This document shows, one piece after another, positions 6,316-14,333 of a DNA stretch of 26,192 nt (position 1 is the first letter of the stretch; every line of letters begins with the position of its first letter). Position numbers and translations under genes: made by a program. The notes under the pieces are model-generated. The model was not told where the DNA came from. It saw nothing but the letters and a program-made list of their open reading frames with translations, and did no database searches. Origin of the DNA: Lentisphaeria bacterium UBA4640 (GTDB lineage: Bacteria; Verrucomicrobiota; Lentisphaeria; Victivallales; UBA1829); contig DHMO01000062.1 in assembly GCA_002405835.1 (NCBI GenBank), positions 1 to 26,192 on the forward strand. The letters run 5' to 3'.

Positions 6316-9300
6316 CGCGGTCTGAGCACCCCGTAACGGACCGGATCCTTGTCGCCGTCTCCGATGCCGTGCGCCCAGCGAAGATAGCCGGCACGCTTCA
6401 CTCCGTCGTGTTCATTCACAACCAGCGAAAAATGCAGAGGCATGTTCTTCCGGAACGAGAGCGGATAGAGCTCGGAAAGCTCCATCCGGAGCAGATAACG
6501 TTTGCCGCCGGGAATATCAACAACGCGCAGCAGGGCGTTCGGCTCCGGCACAAGATGCGTTGCAGGAGTATAGACCGACGGCAGGTCGCCATCCGTTGCA
6601 GGGGCGAACTCCTTGTAGACTTCGGGTCCGGTCGCAGTGAGTCCCGCCTGAAACTCCGCCCGCATATCAGCATAGCCCTTGTTTTCGCAATCGAATGCAA
6701 ACTGGATGCTGTCGCCGTCAAACAGCTTTTCTCCGTGCTGTTTCTGACAGAACAGAGGATCGCGGACGTCAACCGCCAATTGCATCGAATCATCGGAGAT
6801 ATGCAGCGCGAATTTCGCGCGGTTCCCTCCGACATCCCCGAAGGTGCGCCAGCCAGATTCCACCCAAAGCGCATTCTGTTCCAGAAACGTTCCGTCCTTC
6901 CGGATCAGCGGAAGTGTGCTGTAAACACCCTCCGGGCCTGTCGGTTTCAGCGCGGGACGGTTCGGAATGAGAACGCCGGCGTCTTTTTTCAAACCGGGCA
7001 GTTTTGCCGGATCAAAGTTGCGCAGATAATAGAAGGTTTCCGATTCAATCTTCCAGTCGCGGAAAGAAACAGCTCTCCCCTCCCAGTCGAAAACCGAACT
7101 TTCGGGCGTCAGCGCACCGGAAACAACAGCAGGATTCAAAGCGGTCTTTTCATCATGCCAAAGCAGCAGGACATTCCCGCCCGGAACTGCGAATGCAATT
7201 GTTTTGATTTTGCCGAACATGCCCTCCCCGAGGAACTCTTTGCCGTCCGGAAGCTCCGCGGCGGCGTGCTGAAGTATCAACGCCGGATAACGCACAGAGG
7301 TGAACGGGACCGGATCGAAAAATCCGGAAGCCTGCGGCAGCGCATCCCCCATCTCCTTTTTGAAAGCGAGCGACTCGATGCGTCCGTAGCCAAGCGTGCA
7401 GAACGCCGTAATCTCCCGGAGTCCCGCCTTGAGCTGACTCAGCAGATCCAGCATCATGACTTTCGCAAGTTCCTGTCCGCTGGACTTGTGATTCGGCGGG
7501 GCGCTCCGCGGCTGAACCAGAATCGAATGCCATTCGCTCGTGCTGACAACCGGAATCTTCCGGTTGAACCGCCGCGTAATCTCCCGGAAACTTTCTGGAT
7601 TGTAGCTGCGTCCGTGCAGCGGCAGGACATCGAAATATTCCGTGATATTCTGCTTCACAACTTCCTCATAAAAAGGAAGATAACGCTGACCGATTCCGCC
7701 CATCCAGATTTCCGCATCCGGCTGTTCCTTCCGGATCACTTCGCTTCCGGTCTTCATCAGCTCGACAAACTTTTCCGGTGTATCATTCCAGAAGATGCTG
7801 AAACCTTTGAAATGCGGCTCGTTCCACAGCTCGTACTTGTTCACACGGTCGCGGTAATGATGAACAAATGCAGTAAGAAAATCTTTCCAGTCCTGCATTT
7901 TCGCCGGAGCGAAGGTGGAATACATCGGCAGCCAGCCGTACTGCATGCGGACGTCATCCGGGTGAGAAGATGCCCAACGCGCCGTTCCGCAGACGCTGAA
8001 CAGAATTCCGAGTTTATCCGCGGCCGCACGGTTGACCAGCGCATCGGCAAACCAGTTGAATTTGCCTTTTTCCGGCTCGAAATCTCCCCACGTACAGCCG
8101 TGCAGACGCACAAAGCCGGAGCCGAAGAGTTTCGCAAGGTCGTATTCCAGATCGTTGATTCCTTTCTCCTGATTGAGTTTGCCTCCGCTGATTGCAAAAC
8201 CGAGCCAGCGCGTTTTCTGCGTTCCGCGTGACGCTGACGAGACGGCGACAGGGATAAAATCCTGCGTAAAAATCCGGTATTGATTCGTCTGCCAGATTCC
8301 ATCCTTGTAATCCTCACGCACGGACAGCTTCGTTCCGTCCGCAAAAAGTGCGGTAAGATAAATCCGGTAGAACCCGGGCTCCGCAGGCATCCAGCGCAAG
8401 CCCTCTTTCCGCAAAACGGCAGAGGAACAGCGAAATGAATCAACCGTTCTGCCGCGGCTGTTCTCAACTCGTCCCTCCAGAGTCACCAGATCTGACGGAA
8501 CCGAACCTTTCACAAAAAGGCGAACGGGTTCTCCTTTGAAATACCAGCCGCCAAGCTGATCCGGACGCAGACGCAGAACATTTCCAATGGAACGCGGGAC
8601 GCCAATCCGGATCCGGTCAAAAAAAAGTGTTCCGGTTCCCTGTTTCCCGGAACTCGCGAGAGTTATCCGGTAATATGCCGCAGATGCCGGAATTTCCGAT
8701 GCGGGAAGAAGCATTCCGAACTCCGAAAAATTTTCCGAAAGCTCCGGAAGAGAAATCTGACGTGTAAGCACCGTTTTTTTGCTCCGGTCCGCCAGCGACA
8801 GAAACACAACCGGACGGTTGTTCCGGTAATCCGCCGAGCGGCGGACCGCTCCTTTGACGACCACCGGACGCCCCGGAGTCAGCACGTGCCAGTCCACATG
8901 CCAGCCTGCCGTTCCGTTCGAAACGGCGGGAACCGCAAGCGCATGTTCCGCTCCCGCCGGACTCCCGACGAGTCCGCCGCGCCGAGCATCGGTATTCCCG
9001 TCATAGTTGACGAATTCCCACCCGGCAGGCTGAACACGAGTCCGGATGCCGTTGACAAATTTTCCCCATCGGAACTCTTCGGAAAACATCTCCGTCAGAT
9101 TCTCATCATCCGGGAGCGTCCCCGGCAGCTTCCCCTGAGTCAGCTTCAAAACGGGACTCTTCTCCTGTTTGACAAGTTCCATGTTCCGGATTTCAAACCC
9201 GCCCTTCTGATTCCAGACGAACAGAACGATTGCAACTTTCCGGCAGTCCGCAGGCGTGGTGAAAACACCGGAAAGCACCTGCGGTTTTTCCTCAAGAATC

Positions 9301-9587
9301 GCACCGGGGAGAAAATCGAAACGCTGTTTCGGATATCCCGGGGCGTTCACCATGCCGATCAGGGTGACACTCCCCGACACGGTCAGATTCACACGGTATG
9401 CCGTCGCAGGTTCCACGGGATGATTGACAAGCGTCACACCCGCGCCGCGGTTTCCCGATCCGTCAACAGCCACGGCAAGCGCGCCGTTCCGAATTGAAAG
9501 CTCCGCCCGGTTCCACGGACGCAGCAGATTCAGATCCAGAGCGGAAAGCATCGTGCAGCACAGTAAAAGGAAAAGTATTTTATACAT
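6312..9587 (-). CDS. Large secreted clan GH-A glycosidase (GH39-like) with accessory modules
   Basis: A 1091-residue exported glycoside hydrolase. Residues 1-16 are a signal peptide. Two beta-sandwich, carbohydrate-binding-like regions follow (about 20-140 and 190-330; the second ends in GTLFFDRIRIG). The catalytic TIM barrel spans about 440-780, with acid/base Glu590 in YELWNEPHF and probable nucleophile Glu685 in STSEWHS, the clan GH-A pattern with GH39 as nearest match. Residues about 890-1085 resemble a CBM9-type domain (FALHISDDSMQLAVDVRD, LFDGDSIQFAFD). The start follows AAGGAGA. It is the last gene of the LacI operon, 24 bp after the pseudopilin gene. The substrate, perhaps a xylan- or uronate-containing polymer, cannot be read from the sequence. 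Confidence 0.8.
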   Translation of the reverse strand: MYKILFLLLCCTMLSALDLNLLRPWNRAELSIRNGALAVAVDGSGNRGAGVTLVNHPVEPATAYRVNLTVSGSVTLIGMVNAPGYPKQRFDFLPGAILEEKPQVLSGVFTTPADCRKVAIVLFVWNQKGGFEIRNMELVKQEKSPVLKLTQGKLPGTLPDDENLTEMFSEEFRWGKFVNGIRTRVQPAGWEFVNYDGNTDARRGGLVGSPAGAEHALAVPAVSNGTAGWHVDWHVLTPGRPVVVKGAVRRSADYRNNRPVVFLSLADRSKKTVLTRQISLPELSENFSEFGMLLPASEIPASAAYYRITLASSGKQGTGTLFFDRIRIGVPRSIGNVLRLRPDQLGGWYFKGEPVRLFVKGSVPSDLVTLEGRVENSRGRTVDSFRCSSAVLRKEGLRWMPAEPGFYRIYLTALFADGTKLSVREDYKDGIWQTNQYRIFTQDFIPVAVSSASRGTQKTRWLGFAISGGKLNQEKGINDLEYDLAKLFGSGFVRLHGCTWGDFEPEKGKFNWFADALVNRAAADKLGILFSVCGTARWASSHPDDVRMQYGWLPMYSTFAPAKMQDWKDFLTAFVHHYRDRVNKYELWNEPHFKGFSIFWNDTPEKFVELMKTGSEVIRKEQPDAEIWMGGIGQRYLPFYEEVVKQNITEYFDVLPLHGRSYNPESFREITRRFNRKIPVVSTSEWHSILVQPRSAPPNHKSSGQELAKVMMLDLLSQLKAGLREITAFCTLGYGRIESLAFKKEMGDALPQASGFFDPVPFTSVRYPALILQHAAAELPDGKEFLGEGMFGKIKTIAFAVPGGNVLLLWHDEKTALNPAVVSGALTPESSVFDWEGRAVSFRDWKIESETFYYLRNFDPAKLPGLKKDAGVLIPNRPALKPTGPEGVYSTLPLIRKDGTFLEQNALWVESGWRTFGDVGGNRAKFALHISDDSMQLAVDVRDPLFCQKQHGEKLFDGDSIQFAFDCENKGYADMRAEFQAGLTATGPEVYKEFAPATDGDLPSVYTPATHLVPEPNALLRVVDIPGGKRYLLRMELSELYPLSFRKNMPLHFSLVVNEHDGVKRAGYLRWAHGIGDGDKDPVRYGVLRPR

Positions 9588-9611
9588 GCGGCAAATCTCC
9601 TTTTCGCCGGC

Positions 9612-10484
9612 TCATGAGCCGAGTCCCCAGCTGTTCCAGAAGTTGAGCTGACCGATATCATCCGCGCTGGTCCAGCGGAACGGCGGGAAATCATACGGTG
9701 CCCCCTCGACCGAGATTCCGGCGGACCCCACATGCCAGTCCAGATGAAGGATGTTGACACGTCCCGCATGGCGAGCATGCGGCATTCCGTAGTTGGTGAC
9801 GCTCCCGTTTCCGCCGTTGGATTTTGTGTTCGGGTGCCAGCGCCACATGCCGTACCCCTGTTTCGGCGTGTTGGCGTCGACGGTTGCAGTGGTATCGGTC
9901 ATGAAAATTTTGCGCGACGGATTTTTCGCCTTTGCAACTTTGCCCGAGCTGTGATACGCCTCCGGATACGCGACGGAAACTCCGGTGCTTCCCGTGACAA
10001 TCGCCTCGTTTACGCCGTAATGCGGATTGAATTCCAGCCAGCCCCAGCTAACATTTGTTCCGAGATTGTATTCGTGTCCCGGCATGGCAACCGAGGGACA
10101 GACCAGCGACCGCATCGGAAGATAGCCTTTGGAATTCGCTCCGGCAAGATCGGTATTTCCCGAGCCCGACGCCGTCTGCCAGCCGAGAATGACATCGGTC
10201 CACAGAGGCGGCTTCCACGAGTTTCCGAACATCGGAATCAGATAGTCGTCGCTGTCCCCCAGATACTGCGCGTAGGCGAGTCCGAGCTGTTTCTGATTGC
10301 TGACGCAGGAAACAGCTCTCGACTTTTCCCGCGCCTTGTTCAGAGCCGGCAGAAGCATGCTTGCAAGGATTGCGATGATCGCAATTACCACAAGGAGCTC
10401 TACAAGAGTAAACATGGTGAATTTGCGCTTGAAATAAGAAAACGGGGAATGAGAAACGGGGTTAGTGCCTGTTTTTGTTTTCAT
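9612..10484 (-). CDS. Pseudopilin-like protein with prepilin N-terminus and H-x9-D tail
   Basis: A 290-residue protein with a type IV prepilin or type II secretion pseudopilin N-terminus: a basic leader, then FTLVELLVVIAIIAILASML (residues 25-44). Cleavage would fall before Phe25, with Glu29 at the +5 position; residue -1 is Met, not the usual Gly. The C-terminal HAGRVNILHLDW (His239 to Asp249) matches the H-x9-DG motif of the prepilin-processing-associated family, but Trp250 replaces Gly. Such proteins are numerous in Lentisphaerota and Planctomycetota and often sit beside glycosidases. The start follows AAAGGAAG. Its place between DUF4434 and glycosidase genes suggests a surface or secretion role tied to that substrate, but the exact function is unknown. 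Confidence 0.88.
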   Translation of the reverse strand: MKTKTGTNPVSHSPFSYFKRKFTMFTLVELLVVIAIIAILASMLLPALNKAREKSRAVSCVSNQKQLGLAYAQYLGDSDDYLIPMFGNSWKPPLWTDVILGWQTASGSGNTDLAGANSKGYLPMRSLVCPSVAMPGHEYNLGTNVSWGWLEFNPHYGVNEAIVTGSTGVSVAYPEAYHSSGKVAKAKNPSRKIFMTDTTATVDANTPKQGYGMWRWHPNTKSNGGNGSVTNYGMPHARHAGRVNILHLDWHVGSAGISVEGAPYDFPPFRWTSADDIGQLNFWNSWGLGS

Positions 10485-10511
10485 GATGCAGTCTTCCTTT
10501 CATTTGTTTTT

Positions 10512-10537
10512 CCGTTTCAGGAAAATTTCCGAAACGG
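10512..10537 (-). other. Strong hairpin between DUF4434 and pseudopilin genes
   Basis: The outer arms CCGTTTC and GAAACGG enclose GGAA and TTCC around an AAT loop, with one bulged base. It lies in the 60-bp gap inside the operon. No T-run follows on the transcribed (minus) strand, so it looks more like a processing or stability element, or a partial stop that lowers or sets apart expression of the pseudopilin and glycosidase genes. Confidence 0.4.
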
Positions 10538-10544
10538 GGAATTG

Positions 10545-11489
10545 TTATTTTGTATTTCTGCTGTCCAGCCATTCCAGATAGCGCCTGCGCAGGTTCCCGG
10601 CGGCAAGATAACAGGAATTCGGACTCATGAAGTGCGAGAATTCAAAGGTCATGGCGTGCTCGATTCCTGCCTGTTCCGCGGCAAGAAGTTTCAGACGCAT
10701 CTTCTCCCATTTGATCGGCAGAAAACGGATCGGCATGTCACGGTCGAAACTCTCCGTATTCGTCCAAAGCTCAATTCCATACTTGTCGGCAAGACGCTTG
10801 TTGATGCGGAGAACCTCCGGAAGCTCTTCGTATGTGACGTGTCCATCCTGAAATGCGATAATGTCCACAAGTCCGGCGATTTCGCCCATGATTTCATCCC
10901 ACATCTGCTCGTGTGCGCGGAAATCGAGGTCGCGGGCGTTCGGGTCGTTCGGATCCCACGCTTTCCGTCCCCACATGGCGGGAGAAATCAGAATCGGCAG
11001 ATTCCCGGAGATTTTCTTGCAGTGCTCTCCGTAGCGGCGGAATTCCGCAATCACTGCGGGCTCGCGGTAGAGAATTTCTTTGGCGAGATACCAGCCCGCG
11101 AACGCCTTGCGGTGCCCGTAGCGTTCCCACGCTTCATCAATCAGCCGGCGCTCCTGATCCCAGCTGCGTTCGATCTCCTCAGCTGTGTTTTCTCCGTTTT
11201 TCCGGCGCGTGTACGTTCCGAAAAAATAGCGCATCCCGTACTTTTCCGCGAGGGAGAGAAACATGTCGACCAAGTCGACCGGCGGCTCGTGGCAGCCCTC
11301 CTCCTCCATCAGAATCTTTGAGGGATAAGTGATGAATTTCTGGGCACCGCAGCGAATCATGACCACGGTATCGATTCCCGTTTCCTTCATCGCGGCGAAA
11401 TCGCGGTCCCACTCTTCCACACCCCAGTTCTGATGCGGAATGTCATCACTGATTTCATCCAGAAATGTTGCAGTCAGACGGATTCCCAT
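10545..11489 (-). CDS. DUF4434-like TIM-barrel protein, probable glycoside hydrolase relative
   Basis: A 314-residue protein without a signal peptide, so cytoplasmic. The N-terminal GIRLTATFLDEISDDIPHQN and the alternating strands and helices fit the DUF4434 family, thought to be TIM-barrel glycosidase relatives. Acidic residues at strand ends, such as Glu in GWYLAKEI, LWTNTESF and AMTFEFSHFMSP, could be catalytic. The start follows AAGGAG, which lies in the end of the epimerase gene; only three bases separate the two genes, so translation is probably coupled. No activity can be assigned from sequence. In this operon it may process a sugar released by the large exported glycosidase. Confidence 0.7.
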   Translation of the reverse strand: MGIRLTATFLDEISDDIPHQNWGVEEWDRDFAAMKETGIDTVVMIRCGAQKFITYPSKILMEEEGCHEPPVDLVDMFLSLAEKYGMRYFFGTYTRRKNGENTAEEIERSWDQERRLIDEAWERYGHRKAFAGWYLAKEILYREPAVIAEFRRYGEHCKKISGNLPILISPAMWGRKAWDPNDPNARDLDFRAHEQMWDEIMGEIAGLVDIIAFQDGHVTYEELPEVLRINKRLADKYGIELWTNTESFDRDMPIRFLPIKWEKMRLKLLAAEQAGIEHAMTFEFSHFMSPNSCYLAAGNLRRRYLEWLDSRNTK

Positions 11490-11492
11490 ACG

Positions 11493-12677
11493 TCATACTC
11501 CTTTCATTTGTATTTTCTTCATCTGTTCAAGAGAAAGCAGGAGACAGCGCGGGACATGGAAAAACGTTTTCCACTTTCCGCCTTTCAGCGAGTGAGTCGG
11601 CACGCCGGCGCGGTTCAGATATCCGTACCACTCACCGTATTCAGCATCCCGGAAGTGCGAGAAACTGTATTCATCCATCTGCAGAAACGCGTCGAGAAAC
11701 TTCTTCTCTCCGGTCAGACGCCATGCATGAAGCATTGCAAGAACCGCCTCATTATGCGGCCACCAGAGCTTCATGTCATACTGCAGTTCCATATGCGGTC
11801 TGCCGAGAACATCCATGAAGTAGAAGAGCCCGCCGTACTGACGGTCCAGCCCGAATTCATACTGTTCGTATGCATATTCCGCCGCGCGGGCAATCAGAGC
11901 TTCATCTCCGGCGGCCTCGCCGCAGCGCATCATGAACCACATGGATTCCAGCCCGTGCCCGGGATTGATGAAACGTCCCTCGCAGCTCTCCAGATCAAAT
12001 GAGCCGTCCGGGCGGACATTTTCAAAAATCACCTTGAATTCCGGGTTGTGAAACTTCTCCATGACATTGCGGATTGCGGAACGGGTATCCTCCTCAAACC
12101 GGTCAGTTCCGAGACAATCCCGCATGACGCAGCCGAGATTGGCAAGAATCATATAGCTCCCATGCGAAAGATAACGTTCCTTCCCGGGCAGTTCCTTCGC
12201 ATACTTCCCTTTCGGATTCGGAATGCGGCGCAGATAACTTGCCATTGCCGATTCCGCCTCCGCACGGTATTCCGTCTTCCCCGTCGCCTTGTAAAGAGCG
12301 GCGGCCCCCATTGCGGCGAAACAGTCGGAGAAGATGCTGAACGGAGCCATTGCGGGCTCACCCTTGCGGTTCAGTTCAAAATAGTAACTGCCGTCGGGAA
12401 GCCGCCCGTGCGTGTAAAGGAAATCAAAACCGCGCTCCGCAATGTCCAGCCAGTCGGAATGTCCTTTTCCGTATTCGCTTGCATAAAGTGTGGCGAACAT
12501 GTAGACAATCCGCCACTGCATCCACATGTATTTGTTGTAATCGTAAACGGAGCCGTCGCGGTCGAGACAGGTAAAGAATCCTCCGTATTCACGATCCTGC
12601 GCATGATTCTGCCAGAACGGAATGACGTTTTCCAGCAGTTCTTTTTCGTAACGTTCGATGTAAGGTTTCCAGTTCAT
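11493..12677 (-). CDS. AGE family epimerase/isomerase
   Basis: A 394-residue (alpha/alpha)6-barrel enzyme of the N-acylglucosamine 2-epimerase and cellobiose 2-epimerase superfamily. Characteristic features are YMWMQWRIVYMFATLY (Arg56), SHGSYMILANLG, NPGHGLESMWFM (His241), LWWPHNEAVLAML (His308) and GGKWKTFFHVPRCLL (His374), which match the catalytic Arg and His set of the family. There is no signal peptide. It probably epimerises or isomerises a hexose, N-acetylhexosamine or disaccharide at C2 inside the cell. Its ATG overlaps the LacI stop by four bases (ATGA), and the DUF4434 gene follows after three bases, placing it firmly in one operon. Sequence alone does not tell free-sugar from disaccharide specificity. 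Confidence 0.88.
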   Translation of the reverse strand: MNWKPYIERYEKELLENVIPFWQNHAQDREYGGFFTCLDRDGSVYDYNKYMWMQWRIVYMFATLYASEYGKGHSDWLDIAERGFDFLYTHGRLPDGSYYFELNRKGEPAMAPFSIFSDCFAAMGAAALYKATGKTEYRAEAESAMASYLRRIPNPKGKYAKELPGKERYLSHGSYMILANLGCVMRDCLGTDRFEEDTRSAIRNVMEKFHNPEFKVIFENVRPDGSFDLESCEGRFINPGHGLESMWFMMRCGEAAGDEALIARAAEYAYEQYEFGLDRQYGGLFYFMDVLGRPHMELQYDMKLWWPHNEAVLAMLHAWRLTGEKKFLDAFLQMDEYSFSHFRDAEYGEWYGYLNRAGVPTHSLKGGKWKTFFHVPRCLLLSLEQMKKIQMKGV

Positions 12678-13690
12678 TTTCTTTTCTCCCCGGCGGTTGA
12701 AGCGGTGGTGCTCCGGACGACCAGCGGAGCCTGGAGCACAGACGGTTCCGGTTCGTTTCCGCCGAGAATGCCGAACAGCATTTCCGCCGCAAGTTCTCCG
12801 ATCTGCTCCTTCGGCTGCGCCATCGTGCTCAGCGGATAGACCAGCTGATACGCCGCAACATCCAGATCATCGAAGCCGAGAACCGAAAGGTCCTCCGGGA
12901 TGCGGCGATTAAGTTCCAGTGCCGCCTGAATCACTCCCAGCGCGGCAAGGTCCGAGGCGGAAAACACCGCAGTAAGTTCCGGATGCTCGCGCAGCAGACG
13001 CCGCCCGGCGGAACGTCCGCCTTCCAGAGAAATCGGAGCTTTCCGGCGGAAACAGACTGCACCTTCGGGCAGAGCACACTCGAAACCTTCGCGGCGGGCG
13101 ACAAGTTCCGACCCCTCGTCATCGTGAGAAATCAGACCGAAATGGCGGTGTCCGAGTCCGGAAAGATACTTTGCCGCCTCCGCGCCCGCCTGACGGTTGT
13201 CGACCGCAACCGCATAATCTCCGAATTCAGGGAAACGAGTCATCACCTGCACAACGGGAATCCGGTGTTCGCGGAACCAGTCCGCCACCGGAAGCAGGCA
13301 GCAGTCCGGATAAAGGATCACGCCATCCACATTGTGCTGGGAAAGACGCGAAAGCATTTTCTCCATCCGAGCTTCATCGAACGGCGGATGCTCCAGCAGA
13401 AGCGTGAAATTGCGTTCCTCCGCAACTTTTTCAATACCGGCGATGATATTGCTGAAAAAACTGTTCTGCAGAAACGGCAGGAGCACTCCGACAAACGAGC
13501 TGCTGCGGGTGACCAGCGACCGCGCCGCCGCATTCGGAGTGTATCCCATCCGGCGCGCCGTCTCGCAAATCCGCTTCCGCATCTCCGGCGAAAGCCGTCC
13601 CCGGTTGTTCAACGCCGTCGAAACCGCCATCGTGGAAACGCCGAGCGCCGCCGCAATATCTTTCAAAGTCACTGTTCTTCTGCTGTTCAT
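12674..13690 (-). CDS. LacI family transcriptional regulator
   Basis: A 338-residue repressor. Residues about 7-60 are the LacI helix-turn-helix and hinge (VTLKDIAAALGVSTMAVSTA, then MGYTPNAAARSL). Residues about 65-330 are the sugar-binding domain (VGVLLPFLQNSFFSNIIAGI, VDGVILYP, HFGLISHDD, LSVLGFDDLDVAAY). The ATG follows GGAG. It is the first gene of the epimerase, DUF4434, pseudopilin and glycosidase operon. A LacI-like dyad at 13720-13737, just after the predicted promoter, suggests that it represses its own operon until a sugar ligand binds. Confidence 0.93.
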   Translation of the reverse strand: MNSRRTVTLKDIAAALGVSTMAVSTALNNRGRLSPEMRKRICETARRMGYTPNAAARSLVTRSSSFVGVLLPFLQNSFFSNIIAGIEKVAEERNFTLLLEHPPFDEARMEKMLSRLSQHNVDGVILYPDCCLLPVADWFREHRIPVVQVMTRFPEFGDYAVAVDNRQAGAEAAKYLSGLGHRHFGLISHDDEGSELVARREGFECALPEGAVCFRRKAPISLEGGRSAGRRLLREHPELTAVFSASDLAALGVIQAALELNRRIPEDLSVLGFDDLDVAAYQLVYPLSTMAQPKEQIGELAAEMLFGILGGNEPEPSVLQAPLVVRSTTASTAGEKRK

Positions 13691-13719
13691 CTCAAAATCT
13701 CCAACACCGGATTAATCTT

Positions 13720-13737
13720 TGCTTTATCGTTAAAGCA
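13720..13737. promoter_or_regulatory. LacI-type operator
   Basis: TGCTTTATCGTTAAAGCA is an 18-bp dyad with 7-bp perfect arms and a central CG, the typical layout of LacI family operators. It lies 30 bp upstream of the LacI ATG, just downstream of the predicted transcription start near 13743, where bound repressor would block initiation or early elongation. Confidence 0.65.
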
Positions 13738-13749
13738 TCCACAGAGGTT

Positions 13750-13777
13750 ATAATAATGCCGATTTCCGGAAATGCAA
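13750..13777 (-). promoter_or_regulatory. Promoter of the LacI-epimerase-glycosidase operon
   Basis: Reading leftward, TTGCAT (13777-13772), a 16-bp spacer and TATTAT (13755-13750) form a plausible housekeeping promoter, with the LacI-type dyad directly downstream. Confidence 0.45.
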
Positions 13778-14326
13778 GAGAGAAAAACAAAAAAAGTGAA
13801 ATTTTATTTTTCCCGGCGGGACGGTGCAGTTCCAGTTCCCGGATCTCCTCCAACTCCTCCCGCACCCGCCGCGCAGATCGACGGCAAATCCGTTTCCGGC
13901 GACTGGTTCCGCACGGAACTGAAATCCGGTCTCCGCACGATTCATCTTCATTTCGACCGTCAGCCGGAAATCCGTTTTCATGAAGAGCTCGAAGCGCCCG
14001 TCAATTCCCGCGCAAGATGGGAATCCGGCGAAGGCGCGGCAATGCTGGAAATTTTCCGGACAGAGCCGGCATGGACCATTCTCTATGGACCGGTTCTGCT
14101 TGCACGCAGCAAGTTCATCGGCAATACGGAAGACGAGATGTTCGCTTCCGCCCTCCCCGCGGGATTTCAGGTGAAACTTTCGCCGGAGCCTCACCCGAAG
14201 ACCCGGTGCGCGTGGCGCGCGGAAATCAGTGCAGACGGACGCCGTTTTGCAACGCACGTCTGCGATTACGCCTCCGCCGGAGATGCGAAGATTGAGGACC
14301 CGAAATTCTTCTCGGTTTTCTTCTGA
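13772..14326 (+). pseudogene. C-terminal remnant of a glycoside hydrolase (DUF1680/GH127-like)
   Basis: A 184-residue frame with no ribosome binding site. Its first 30 residues (Pro-rich, SPPTPPAPAAQ) look like out-of-frame or unrelated DNA. From about residue 33 it reads like real protein: QIDGKSVSGDWFRT, LHFDRQPEIRFHEE, then EPAWTILYGPVLLARS, the type of beta-strand segment found near the end of DUF1680/GH127 arabinofuranosidase-like enzymes, and FFSVFF just before the stop. The six-hairpin catalytic part is absent and the frame stops seven bases before the convergent esterase stop. I read it as the surviving 3' end of a degraded gene. The family is a tentative match from memory. Apart from this and the LacI promoter region, 13691-14333 holds nothing else I can support. 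Confidence 0.45.
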
Positions 14327-14333
14327 AGAGATT

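Noticed and set aside
5916..8231. A long plus-strand open frame (771 codons) opposite the large glycosidase
   Set aside because: It is antisense to an enzyme with clear catalytic motifs and is very rich in Arg, as expected for a shadow frame in GC-rich DNA.
9732..11321. A 529-codon plus-strand frame opposite the pseudopilin and DUF4434 genes
   Set aside because: It runs antisense across two real genes and the gap between them, with no ribosome binding site.
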